DNA from: an uncultured Acetatifactor sp.
Lineage (GTDB): Bacteria > Bacillota > Clostridia > Lachnospirales > Lachnospiraceae
Assembly (NCBI GenBank): GCA_910589035.1
Contig: CAJUSI010000017.1
Coordinates: 1-43,745, forward strand
Length of the DNA stretch: 43,745 bases
Reading direction: 5' to 3'
Shown here: in pieces, positions 7,913 to 16,262 of the stretch
How positions within the stretch are numbered: position 1 is the stretch's first letter
Layout of the letters: every line of letters starts with the position of its first letter
The notes under the pieces: model-generated
What the model was told of the DNA's origin: nothing
The model's input: only the letters and a program-made list of their open reading frames with translations
Databases searched by the model: none
Translations under genes and position numbers: made by a program

Positions 7913-8122
7913 TCAGATATTATCAAGTATCTTTTTTAACGTGTCCATTTGTCTTTTTGTAAGAGTTACACCTTGTCCATATTCGGTATGCTCACTATTC
8001 CACGTTCTTATATCATAAACTGGTTCTCTGTTTTCCCATGAAATGAAATTGAGTTCTTTCGTCCAACCGTTATTTTCCTGTGATAAATTTCCTATGTGCT
8101 CATAAATTTTATATTCCTTCAT
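7913..8122 (-). CDS. YdbC/PC4-like single-strand DNA-binding protein
   Basis: A 69-residue protein matching the bacterial PC4 (YdbC) family: HIGNLSQENNGWTKELNFISWENREPVYDIRTWN, then GVTLTKRQMDTLKKIL. The family forms dimers that bind single-stranded nucleic acid with a four-stranded sheet and a C-terminal helix; all these parts are recognisable. The start MKEYK at 8122 is chosen because GGAG lies nine bases upstream and the family begins here; the frame is open further up to 8212 but that stretch is not conserved. It is the only intact gene within 7.0-8.8 kb and points toward the TetR relic. In this family such genes commonly travel with mobile elements. Confidence 0.8.
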   Translation of the reverse strand: MKEYKIYEHIGNLSQENNGWTKELNFISWENREPVYDIRTWNSEHTEYGQGVTLTKRQMDTLKKILDNI

Positions 8123-8304
8123 ATCAGGCAACTCCATTACGAATTCCAATCTTTTCAATCGATTGTAGCACAAAGTAACCGCCGCCACAACCTTTTTGAC
8201 GGAAAGAGCCAAGGTAATGCTCCGCTAACGCTTTTCTTAAAAAGGACTAAAATATCTTTATTTTCCCACATCTGCCGTATTTTCTGGTATAATACAGACA
8301 GTAG

Positions 8305-8760
8305 GTGCGAGCTGAGAAATCAGCATAACTGATTTCCCCTGGCGAACGGAGGAAATTCTGCAAGCGTTGGTAAGCTGATAACAATAACAGTAGGAAAATC
8401 CTATCAGGTAAGGTCTAACCAACCGCCTGTACCGAGTCCTTGGAGCCGAAGTGGTAACATCAGGTTTAAGCGTAGGACAGGGAGCAACAGAGCCGAAACG
8501 CAAGTGAAGTGAGTTGAGCAAAGACTAACGTCCTGGGAAATTATTATGAGGTTGGAAATGGCCGATGTGTTCCAAGTCACAGCAGGCAATACTGTTATAA
8601 CCGAATTGGAGAGGATGGAAGTCCAAGTGCTCATAGTACCAGAGAAACCGCTAATCACGGTGGAGGGAATGGGCACACCTTATGCGAATACGAAGAATTA
8701 TTGTATGGACAATAGAGAGTCAATTAAGGCAATAGTTCAAGTTGATAAAATAACCTGATG
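8305..8760 (+). mobile_element. Probable 5' fragment of a group II intron
   Basis: The stretch starts with GTGCGA at 8305, fitting the GUGYG 5' end of group II introns, followed at once by a hairpin GCTGA-GAAA-TCAGC. The next 250 bases contain GTACCGAGTCCTTGGAGCCG, AAGTGGTAAC and GAAACGCAAGTGAAGTGAG, which I associate with domain I of Firmicutes group II introns. It carries no long frame, as expected of ribozyme sequence. The intron-encoded reverse transcriptase and domains V/VI are absent: a new ribosome site and frame begin at about 8800. It is thus a truncated copy. A TATAAT lies just ahead at 8288-8293. Assignment is from pattern memory. Confidence 0.55.
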
Positions 8761-8810
8761 ATTTATTTGCAGGACATGATATGTACCATGTACTATGAGG
8801 AGGCGCAGAT

Positions 8811-9149
8811 ATGAAAACTGTAATATATCAGATAACCATACATGCCGAAAATGAGAAACCTTGTCTCCGCCAGATGATTCAACAAATTCAAAGACGTCCG
8901 GGAATGTATATTGGCAGCAATGCGCTTACGCCCCTGTCCCTTTTCCTTGCAGGCTACCGGGCCGCCGAACGTGCCTTTGGCGTATGCTGGCATGGGGATT
9001 TGTTTCCGCTTGATTTTCAATTTATGCATAGCTTTGTGGATGTCCGTCTGCAAACGAATTGTGTTTGTGCCGGATGGTGTCATAATATACTCACATTTTG
9101 TCATGGGGACGAGGAAAAGGCCCTAAATTTATTTTTTGATTTATACTAG
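8811..9149 (+). CDS. Small conserved protein with RPGMYIG motif
   Basis: A 112-residue frame with the ribosome site GGAGG six to ten bases before ATG 8811. The pattern QIQRRPGMYIG, LSLFLAGYRAAE, FPLDFQFMHSFVDVRL, GWCHNILTFCHGDEEKALNLFFDLY is one I recognise from many short, unnamed Firmicutes and other bacterial proteins, some of which sit near polymorphic-toxin immunity genes. I cannot give a Pfam name. No membrane segment or signal peptide. It is followed after 18 bases by a damaged gene and then by the giant J-domain protein, so the three may have been co-transcribed. Confidence 0.6.
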   Translation: MKTVIYQITIHAENEKPCLRQMIQQIQRRPGMYIGSNALTPLSLFLAGYRAAERAFGVCWHGDLFPLDFQFMHSFVDVRLQTNCVCAGWCHNILTFCHGDEEKALNLFFDLY

Positions 9150-9167
9150 GAATTTATACATATTGAA

Positions 9168-10165
9168 ATGAAACGTTACTGGAAAGCCATCTTAACGAAG
9201 GAAAATATCGAGCGAAATGATAAAATGGAATGTGCCTGGACCGTAAAAGAGCATGGGAAGGAGCCGATTTTTATAAATCCCGTTTCCGTTTATGTTTTGG
9301 AATTAACCATATCTGCTTATATGCTTCTTGTAGAAACTACGGACGAAGTTTTTGCAGAACAATGCTTTTTTACTTCCGCCGAAAAGCGAAGGGAAATAGC
9401 CTCATTCCCATGGGAGCTGCAGCTTATTTTGGAGAAATCAACATATGGAAAGAATTTGAGGCGCATACTCTCTATTTTGACAAGGTTATCAGAACGCATT
9501 GACGTTTGTAATTCCTGTTACGCCACAGGATATTAAGAATCATCTAAAAAATATTGCTTTGAGAATGCAGGGAGGTGCAGCGTTTGCTTTTGATTCAGGA
9601 TATTTGCCTTTCTTGGGGTAAAAAAGAAAGAAATTCTGCCTGTGCCAAGAAGCGGACAGAATTTTCTGTGGCTTATTCATTGGATACAATGCCCAATGTT
9701 TTTCATGGGGAAGTACTTGTTAATCGTCTGAATTTCCGACAGAGCGGAACTGTATTCCAAATTTCAAATGGAGCTGCAAACTGTTTTCAGTCCTATCCCT
9801 CTGTCAAAGACTTAAATCTCACAAATTTATATTTCCAATCCGATACTTATAGCTGTACGGTAGTATTCTTTTATGATGAACGGCGCAGCGGTCAGCCGGT
9901 CAGACGGGGACACAATAAGGATTATGATAATGCAGACTCATTGTTATACCGTCATGATGTTTTAAATGAAACCGCCTTTTCCCTGAAACAGGGACAATAT
10001 GGGCGTGTAATCTGGAATGAGCGTAAAACGGACTGTGATACTGGAGAATGGTATTATCAATTACACGCATTAAATTTGTTATATTCAGATAAAATGCCGG
10101 AAGCAGATATTTTTTTGACCGGAAAACCTGATTTCGAATATAAACAAATAGCTGTATTGTATTAG
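9168..10165 (+). pseudogene. Frameshifted gene of unknown family
   Basis: A continuous coding signal appears to pass through several frames. It opens with MKRYWKAILTKENIERND (9168). At about 9400-9490 it reads GEINIWKEFEAHTLYFDKVIRTH in the frame of 9230. At 9499 it reads LTFVIPVTPQDIKNHLKNIA to GYLPFLG and a TAA at about 9618, next to GGGG and AAAAAA runs. It continues as KKERNSACAKK to the stop at 10165. The last part (DTMPNVFHGEVLVNRLNF, FQISNGAANCFQSYPSV, LYRHDVLNETAFSL, ADIFLTGKPDFEYKQIAVLY) is a 196-residue frame that could still be translated from GTG 9575 or ATG 9689. The family is unknown to me. Two frame changes in a short distance suggest decay or sequencing errors. Confidence 0.5.
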
Positions 10166-10221
10166 TTTGTTGTTTCTCCTAAATTATTACAAAAATCGCG
10201 AGCGCGAAAGGACGGTATAAA

Positions 10222-13200
10222 ATGAACGATATATGGAATGTTCTTGGAATCGACCCCACAGATGACAAAAAAGCCATAAGGAGGGCCTTTGCTGCGCAGT
10301 CCAGGCTTCACCATCCGGAGGAGGAGCCGGAGTATTTTGCGGCGCTGAACCAGGCGTACAAGGCGGCCCTGGACTATGGAGCGGGAACGGAGAAAATCGC
10401 TTTTCCGGCAGATGGCTATAACGTTGGCGGTACATATGCCGCGAAAAAGGAGGGCTCCACGCTTTTTTCTTCGGATGGCAGGGTTGGTAAGCGGAGGACA
10501 GGGGAGGAGGGAAAAAGCAGAGAGCCCCTGCAGAAAACAGCGGAAGGGGAGAAAGACAGAGAACTTCTGGGGAAAACAGAAGAAGGGGAGAACGGCAGAG
10601 AACTTCTGGGGAAAACAGCGGAAGAAGAGAACGGCAGAGAGCCCCTGCAGAAAACAGAGGAAGGCGAGAACGGCAGAGAATCGCTGAGGAAACCAGGGAA
10701 AGAGGAAGACCCCCCTCGGATAAGCGGACAGAAAACAGAGAATACCGAGACCATTCAGGGAAAATTGCAGGAAACGGAAGTCTCGCTCCTGGACCGCCTC
10801 AACGAAGCGACAGAACAGGCCGTGCAAAAAAGTATGGAAACCGGCGCGCTCCACGACTTCATTGTCCTCTTTGAGAACCCCAAACAGGCGAAGCAGGCCG
10901 ACACCTGGAAACGCTTTTTCCTTTCCGAAGCTTTTCTGAGCGAGCAGTTTTCGGAGGAATTCGGAAAGGGATTGCTGACCTGGCTGTCCGGGCAGACACT
11001 CTGTCCCGCAGACAATCTCCCCATGGGCCTGCTGCAGGAGCTGGCCATCGCCTACGCCTTTATCCCTCATTTTGCCGGGGAGGAGTATTTCGAAGGCCTG
11101 AAATATCCCAAGGAATGGTACAAGGTTTCCGTGGAAAATACCTTTCCCGGCAGAAGATACGCCGCCGAGATCTTTAATATGCAGGGCCGGGAATGCGACC
11201 TGAAATCCATGACGGGCCGCATTCAGCGTCAGCCCGCCAATAAGGTGCGCTACAACGCCTTTTCCGACTATCTGGCCATGAAGGAGATGAGCCGGGACGG
11301 GCGGCTGACAGACAGGGAGAAAGAGACCTGGCAGCAGATTCTGGGACTCTGCCAACCCTGCTATCTGTTCGAGCGCAACGGCAAGCTGCCCGGCAGCGGC
11401 GCCTATGAGTCCCGCAGCGAATCGGTGGTAAAGCTTTATGTCCGATGGCTCAGGGACGAGCAGCTGCCCCGGGAGGTGCTGCTGTTCCTCTATAAAAAGC
11501 TGGATTTCAAGACGCTGGAACGCAGCAGCACCAGAGGTCTGTACAGCGCCCTGAAGGAGGAGGTCCTGCGCCAGTGTCCCCGGGCGGAGGAGATCCTCTT
11601 CGGGGAGGAGGGGACGGAACAGCGCATCGTAAAGCTCTACCGGACTTATTCCACCCTCATCAACGACAATCAGAATAATTACGACAAATTCATCTACGGA
11701 GAGACGCCGGAGATCCGGGAGCGGGCGAAGGCCTTTTTCGCCCTGCCGGACTGGGAGCAGTTAAAGGGAGAAAAAGGGCTGTTTGAGCGGATTTACGGTA
11801 CCTCCAAGAGAATCGTCATGCCCGCAACCGTGGCGGAGACGCTGGTGGAACACCTGATGTCGGGGGATTTCCCGGAGCCTGAGCGGACGGAGCTTACGGA
11901 GAGCCTGCTGCGGTCCCTCTCCACGGAGAGAATGTGCCGGGAACTGGATTATCGCTGCGAGATTTCTTTTGGCTCCGCAGAAATTGCGAACAGCCCGGAT
12001 TTCTGGCAGTACTTTCTCATGCGCGGCTTCGGCTTCCGCCATGCAAAGATCCGGGGGAGCTGGGAGCAGGATTATATCTATGTAAATGACGGCCAATGCT
12101 GCCTCCCAGCCTACATAAACTACATTTATGCGCCGTCCCGGGCGTGGCAGAGGCAGTTTACAGGCTTTGACCAGGAGACGGAGGAGATTGAAGCTCTCAC
12201 GAGTATGTTCTGTCCCATGCCCGGAGGTGGGAGGCTCAGGGTGGAATTCCATTATCGTTACTGCCTGTACTTTGTGAGCGTCTCCCCGGATAATTATAAA
12301 AACGATTTTCCGTTCAACTCTGCTTATGATGTTGAAAGTGCTTTTCCGGATTCCAATACATGTAATTTCGATAGAAAAATTGCGGAGAATTCTTTAAGGG
12401 ATTTGCGGGATAATTTCCAGAATACTTCCGCGATTGACTCGGTGAATGAATTTCCGAACTGTTATACATGTGATTCGGAGAATAAGTATATGAATGAAGT
12501 GCAGGTGACAGCTCCCGTCCTGGCGTTTTCAGAATTGCAGGAATATGCGGAAAATCTGGAGAAACCGGAGGAATTCTTCTTCCTCCTGGCAGTCACCGCC
12601 ATTGAGGATGCCGACAGAAGCGCCGCCCGTGCGCTGACGGAAAACTGGCTGAGACAGATTCCCCTGCATCCTTTCATCATTCCCACGGTGGCCCGGATGC
12701 TGGCGGCCGATAATGACCGCATTCCCGGCGCTGTGCCAAATCCGAAAGCGGCCTTCGGGGAACGGCGTGCGGATTGCGGAGAGGAACGACAGCATACAGT
12801 GCTCAAAGGCGAAGAATATCATATGGCCTGCGGAGACCGGGAAGCGCATACAGCCTTCCGAAAGGAAGAGCGCCACATCCCCGGAAGAATCGAAACTCCG
12901 GAAGATAAAACAGCGGAGAAGGAAAATGCAGAAAGCAAAATAACAGAGGCCGTGCTTTACGACGAACAGGAGCGGTTCTGCCTCCGGGCACTGGTATCGG
13001 AGAGCGGGTTCAGCATCTGGCGGCAGCTGGATTACGGCTGGCAGGATATCATATTTCGCAGCGCCCAACTGGGCTGGAGGAAATGGGGGGAATACACCTG
13101 GGAGGAATACAGCCAATTTTTCGGCGGGCAGATTCCGGAGGCGGGAAATGCGCCGGGAAGGGAGAGCACGAAAACCCCTGAGGGCAGGAAAGAGGCCGCC

Positions 13201-14427
13201 CGGCTCGCGCTGCGCAGTCTGCGCCAGCCCAAACCCCGCGTACGTGCCGCATATTCGCTGGAAGGCATGGACATATCTCAGAAAGCGGTGAAAATTCTGG
13301 AAGCCATGGGCCTTCCGGAAAACGCGGAAGGGTACTGTGTGCTTCGGTACGGCACAAAAAAGGAAAAGCGCCACGACAGAGTATTTTACGGTGCATTTGC
13401 GCCCTTTGGCTTCGACCTGAAAGCCCATTCCCCGGCACATGTGAGAAGCAGGGACTTTCTCTGTGCTTCCTCCAATACGAAGATAAAGGAGCCCAAGGTC
13501 CTGGTGGGCCGCTTCGGATGGGGCTTCAAGTACTCGCCCAGGTCCGATTACGGCCCCATGTATGTCTACCAGGGCGAAAGCGGCAAATTCTACGCTTACG
13601 GCTCCATCCGGATGCACCGGGCGGACAGCCTGGACGGGCTGCTGGCGGACTTTTTCCGGGAAGAATGGGAGGGCGTGACGGAATGCGTATCCTATGAAGG
13701 CTGCCTCACCGTATCCAGGCTGGACCACAGGCTGGAATACTGCTACACGGAGGAGGACATGCTGCAGTCCATGTCCGGCGAGGGCGATACTGTGGCCGAT
13801 AAATTCACTTTGTTTGGCGGGTACGGGATGTGGATGGAATTTGTCCGTTGGATGGACGGGATCCTGGAACCCGGACTGCCCTCCTGGGTGAACGCCATCG
13901 TGGTGGGCCTGGACTGGGAAAGGGGCGGCGCATTGACATTTTCCGGCATCCATGAAGACGAAAGATCCGCCGAAATCGAGGAATTCGAGGAGAAAGCTGA
14001 TTTTGAGCTTGCGGAGACTGCCGGGGACGAGTCAAGCCAAGGGGAAAACACCAATTCAGACGACAGGCCGGTGAACAATGCAGAGGATAGGGCAAATGAC
14101 AGTATAGACAATGCAGAGGACAGGGCAAATGACAATTCAGTCAAATCAGAGGACAGCTCAGACGAAAAGGAGGACGGGTCAAACCACATAAAAAATGCCA
14201 ACTCAGGCAACAGTCCGGAGGAACCGGATCTAACAGAGTCTTTCGAAGGAGGCGGTATGCAGGACAAAATATACCTCCCCCAGGCGCCACTGCTGATATG
14301 GGGAAAGGGAATGGACAGAAGAGACAGGGCAGAGTTTTTGACCAGCGCCATGCAGTGGTATGTGGACTGCGGAAGATTTGCCGAATATGCGGGCGGCAGA
14401 AATATTAAGATATTGGTGGGCGGCTGA
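10222..14427 (+). CDS. Giant J-domain-like protein, 1401 residues
   Basis: Residues 1-52 form a compact J-domain-like fold: WNVLGIDPTDDKKAIRRAFAAQSRLHHPEEEPEYFAALNQAY. The loop tripeptide is HPE (31-33) instead of HPD, whose Asp is needed by classical J proteins to stimulate Hsp70. Residues 95-159 are five 13-residue repeats of type EGENGRELLGKTA. A long helical region follows (about 175-690), then an AT-rich insert (about 694-758), a second charged linker (about 830-920), a Trp/Tyr-rich C-terminal region (RFGWGFKYSPRSDYGPMYVYQ, LFGGYGMWMEFVRWMDG, IVVGLDWERGG), an Asn/Asp/Glu tail with AEDRAND repeats (about 1270-1335), and a conserved-looking end. No membrane segment. AAAGGAC precedes ATG 10222. 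Role unknown; a chaperone adaptor or scaffold is a guess. Confidence 0.85.
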   Translation: MNDIWNVLGIDPTDDKKAIRRAFAAQSRLHHPEEEPEYFAALNQAYKAALDYGAGTEKIAFPADGYNVGGTYAAKKEGSTLFSSDGRVGKRRTGEEGKSREPLQKTAEGEKDRELLGKTEEGENGRELLGKTAEEENGREPLQKTEEGENGRESLRKPGKEEDPPRISGQKTENTETIQGKLQETEVSLLDRLNEATEQAVQKSMETGALHDFIVLFENPKQAKQADTWKRFFLSEAFLSEQFSEEFGKGLLTWLSGQTLCPADNLPMGLLQELAIAYAFIPHFAGEEYFEGLKYPKEWYKVSVENTFPGRRYAAEIFNMQGRECDLKSMTGRIQRQPANKVRYNAFSDYLAMKEMSRDGRLTDREKETWQQILGLCQPCYLFERNGKLPGSGAYESRSESVVKLYVRWLRDEQLPREVLLFLYKKLDFKTLERSSTRGLYSALKEEVLRQCPRAEEILFGEEGTEQRIVKLYRTYSTLINDNQNNYDKFIYGETPEIRERAKAFFALPDWEQLKGEKGLFERIYGTSKRIVMPATVAETLVEHLMSGDFPEPERTELTESLLRSLSTERMCRELDYRCEISFGSAEIANSPDFWQYFLMRGFGFRHAKIRGSWEQDYIYVNDGQCCLPAYINYIYAPSRAWQRQFTGFDQETEEIEALTSMFCPMPGGGRLRVEFHYRYCLYFVSVSPDNYKNDFPFNSAYDVESAFPDSNTCNFDRKIAENSLRDLRDNFQNTSAIDSVNEFPNCYTCDSENKYMNEVQVTAPVLAFSELQEYAENLEKPEEFFFLLAVTAIEDADRSAARALTENWLRQIPLHPFIIPTVARMLAADNDRIPGAVPNPKAAFGERRADCGEERQHTVLKGEEYHMACGDREAHTAFRKEERHIPGRIETPEDKTAEKENAESKITEAVLYDEQERFCLRALVSESGFSIWRQLDYGWQDIIFRSAQLGWRKWGEYTWEEYSQFFGGQIPEAGNAPGRESTKTPEGRKEAARLALRSLRQPKPRVRAAYSLEGMDISQKAVKILEAMGLPENAEGYCVLRYGTKKEKRHDRVFYGAFAPFGFDLKAHSPAHVRSRDFLCASSNTKIKEPKVLVGRFGWGFKYSPRSDYGPMYVYQGESGKFYAYGSIRMHRADSLDGLLADFFREEWEGVTECVSYEGCLTVSRLDHRLEYCYTEEDMLQSMSGEGDTVADKFTLFGGYGMWMEFVRWMDGILEPGLPSWVNAIVVGLDWERGGALTFSGIHEDERSAEIEEFEEKADFELAETAGDESSQGENTNSDDRPVNNAEDRANDSIDNAEDRANDNSVKSEDSSDEKEDGSNHIKNANSGNSPEEPDLTESFEGGGMQDKIYLPQAPLLIWGKGMDRRDRAEFLTSAMQWYVDCGRFAEYAGGRNIKILVGG
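10504..10698 (+). repeat. 39-bp in-frame minisatellite, five units
   Basis: Five consecutive 39-bp units encode 13-residue repeats (EEGKSREPLQKTA, EGEKDRELLGKTE, EGENGRELLGKTA, EEENGREPLQKTE, EGENGRESLRKPG) within the J-domain-like protein. Length is a multiple of three, so gain or loss of units keeps the frame. Units 1 and 4 share the variant REPLQKT, suggesting duplication of blocks. Confidence 0.9.
12295..12495 (+). other. Low-GC insert with internal repeat in J-domain gene
   Basis: Within a GC-rich gene this stretch is AT-rich and codes for Asn/Asp/Ser/Phe-rich residues (about 692-758). It contains an imperfect duplication: AFPDSNTCNFDRK and EFPNCYTCDSENK, mirrored in DNA by two copies of ATACATGT (12356 and 12464). 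It separates a VEFHYRYCLYFVSVSP strand region from VQVTAPVLAFSELQ. The frame is kept. It looks like an acquired or expanded surface loop. Confidence 0.55.
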
Positions 14428-14453
14428 AATGTAAAATTATCATGGAATGGCAG

Positions 14454-14486
14454 GATCCTCCGTGAACCGGGCAGTCTCGGAGGATC
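14454..14486. terminator. Hairpin between convergent genes
   Basis: GATCCTCCG at 14454-14462 pairs exactly with CGGAGGATC at 14478-14486 around a 15-base loop. It lies between the stop of the J-domain gene (14427) and the convergent end of the sugar operon (14515). No U-run follows on either strand, so terminator function is only likely. Confidence 0.45.
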
Positions 14487-14514
14487 GCCTTCAGATCAGC
14501 TTATAGATTATATA

Positions 14515-15385
14515 TCAGGATGAAATCCGCGCATCCTCATACATGGCAAACACGGTTTCCATGGTATTCGCGGCATCGTACAGCGAGAAATACTTCCCCT
14601 CGTCATAAAACCTGCCTATCAGACGTTCGTGGCCGCTGCCCCAGTAATCCTTCCCGGCGCTGGCCGGGGCATCCTCGGCGGCCAGGACGCCGTTCACCCA
14701 CAGCTTCTGGTTTATATATGCGGCAGTGCCCCGCCCGAAGGAAATCTCGAAGAAGGGCGCGGAATTCTCCCCATAGCCGTTGGTGGCGAAGAAGACGCCT
14801 TTTACGCCGTCCCCGAATTCCAGATGGGCAGCCAGAGTATCCTCCACCTCTATGATTCTCTCCAGCGTATGATTGCACATATCCGCCCTGACCGCTCTGA
14901 TCTCCCCCACGATATAGCTGAAAAAGTCCAGCGTGTGTATGGCCTGGTTGATCAGCAGCCCGCCGCCCTCGGTGGCCCATTTGCCCCGCCAGCCGCTTCA
15001 GCTTTTGAACGCAGGGATTGAGCCGGTTCTGCAGTACCACGCATACCCGATTCGCTCCCGGCAGTGCCAGAAGCGCCTCCCATTCCTGCCTGGTTCTGGT
15101 GACGGGCTTTTCCGCCACCACGGTCTTTCCTGCGGCAAGCGCTTTGCGGATCATCTCGTAATGGAGATAGTGAGGGGTGCAAATGTGCACACTGTCGATC
15201 TCGGGATCCGCAAGCATGGTGTCAAAATCCTCGTATTCCAGAGCGCCATACTGTTCCCGGCACAGCCTGCGCCTTTCGGGATCCGTATCGCACACCGCAT
15301 ACAGGCGGGCTTTCTGCGTCTTCTCCAATGCCAGTGCATGAATGGGGCCGATGGCACCGTATCCGACGATAGCAGCTTTCTTCAT
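14515..15385 (-). pseudogene. Gfo/Idh/MocA oxidoreductase broken by internal deletion
   Basis: From ATG 15385 (AAAGGAT upstream) the product begins with a Rossmann fold (AAIVGYGAIGPIHA, YAVCDTDPERR, SVHICTPHYLHYEM, VVAEKPVTRTRQEW with the catalytic-type EKP Lys) and runs to NPCVQKLKR. It should then continue for about 50 residues. Instead the sequence jumps to WRGKWATEGGGLLINQ in the next frame, near 14998, and goes on as VGEIRAVRADMCNHTLERIIEVEDT, the substrate domain, to the stop at 14515. The joint sits in a shared CTGGC-type microhomology. Both halves are otherwise undamaged, so the deletion is recent. It was the last gene of the sugar operon; a related intact oxidoreductase is at 16263-17432. 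Confidence 0.88.
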
Positions 15386-15402
15386 TGCCGTATAATCCTT
15401 TC

Positions 15403-16167
15403 TTAATAAAATCCCTTCCCGGTCAGGTAATCATAGCTGATTTTCAGGGACTCAAAGGGGTTGCGCCTGCAGGTGTCCTGCTCCACCAGCGCCCATTTTA
15501 CCCCGGCTTCCTGGCAGGCGGCGATGATGCTGTCCCAGTTAAGGTTGCCTTCCCCGATCTCCGCCATCTCCGTGGTATTGTCCAGATTTGCCTTCAGGTC
15601 CTTGAAATGCACAGCCATTGTCCTGCCGCCCAGCTTCCGGAGGAAAGCCGCCGGATCCATGCCGCCCGCCTGAAGCCAGTAGGTGTCCGTGATAAAGAAG
15701 AATTCCTCCGGGTTCGTTTCTTCTGTCAGGCGGTCTATGAGAAAGCGTCCGTCTAATCTGGCGAATTCGAAAGCATGGTTATGGTATCCGAAATAGAAAC
15801 CTTCCTTCCTCAGCTTTGAAGCTGCCTCCCCGGCTTCCCGGATAAAGCGGGTCAGGTTCTCGCTGCTTTCCCTGGCCCAGACGGGCATACAGCCTAATCC
15901 GCAGAGATCACAGCCCAGTGTCCGGTTGTAATCCATGATTTCCGCCGGATTATCCCGGAAATCCTCGAAGGCCCGGTGGGTCACGGTTACCTTCAGCCCA
16001 TAGTGATCCAGCACCGGTTTCATTTCCGCCGCTTTCAGGGGGGTGCCGGAGATCTGGACAGTCTGATACCCGATTTCCCTTACCTTTCTGCAGCTTTCCT
16101 CAAAATCTTCCAATGTCCGGGCATAATCCCGGATCGTATAATATTGTGCGCCGATTCGTTTATCCAT
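15403..16167 (-). CDS. Sugar phosphate isomerase/epimerase (AP2Ec TIM barrel)
   Basis: A 254-residue TIM-barrel protein. Recognisable parts are IGAQYYTIRDYARTLEDFEESCRKVREIGYQTVQIS at the N-terminus, KEGFYFGYHNHAFEF (YHNH, with metal-binding residues), FFFITDTYWLQAGG (DTYW, family DTxH/W position) and MAVHFKDLKA, followed by GEGNLNWDSII and ALVEQDTC (final strand Glu). This layout matches IolE-like and keto-sugar isomerases/epimerases. AGGAG lies six bases before ATG 16167. It ends 18 bases before the broken oxidoreductase start and follows the intact one after 95 bases, so it is part of the sugar operon. Substrate unknown. Confidence 0.88.
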   Translation of the reverse strand: MDKRIGAQYYTIRDYARTLEDFEESCRKVREIGYQTVQISGTPLKAAEMKPVLDHYGLKVTVTHRAFEDFRDNPAEIMDYNRTLGCDLCGLGCMPVWARESSENLTRFIREAGEAASKLRKEGFYFGYHNHAFEFARLDGRFLIDRLTEETNPEEFFFITDTYWLQAGGMDPAAFLRKLGGRTMAVHFKDLKANLDNTTEMAEIGEGNLNWDSIIAACQEAGVKWALVEQDTCRRNPFESLKISYDYLTGKGFY

Positions 16168-16262
16168 TATTAACTCCTTATCTTATACACTATTGAATTG
16201 AAAGCTCTATTTTCCACACTGGATCCTGGCGCCTCAGTTTATCAGAGTCCCGATTTTTCCCC

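Noticed and set aside
8258..8676. Minus-strand frames of 87 and 90 codons
   Set aside because: They lie in the intron-like segment, have no ribosome sites and low-complexity composition.
10162..11355. 397-codon minus-strand frame opposite the J-domain gene, with repeated Phe/Pro-rich units
   Set aside because: It mirrors the 39-bp repeat tract and codon bias of the real gene, has no ribosome site and no recognisable domain.
12529..13953. 474-codon minus-strand frame
   Set aside because: Antisense shadow of the GC-rich J-domain gene; composition is atypical and no start signal is present.
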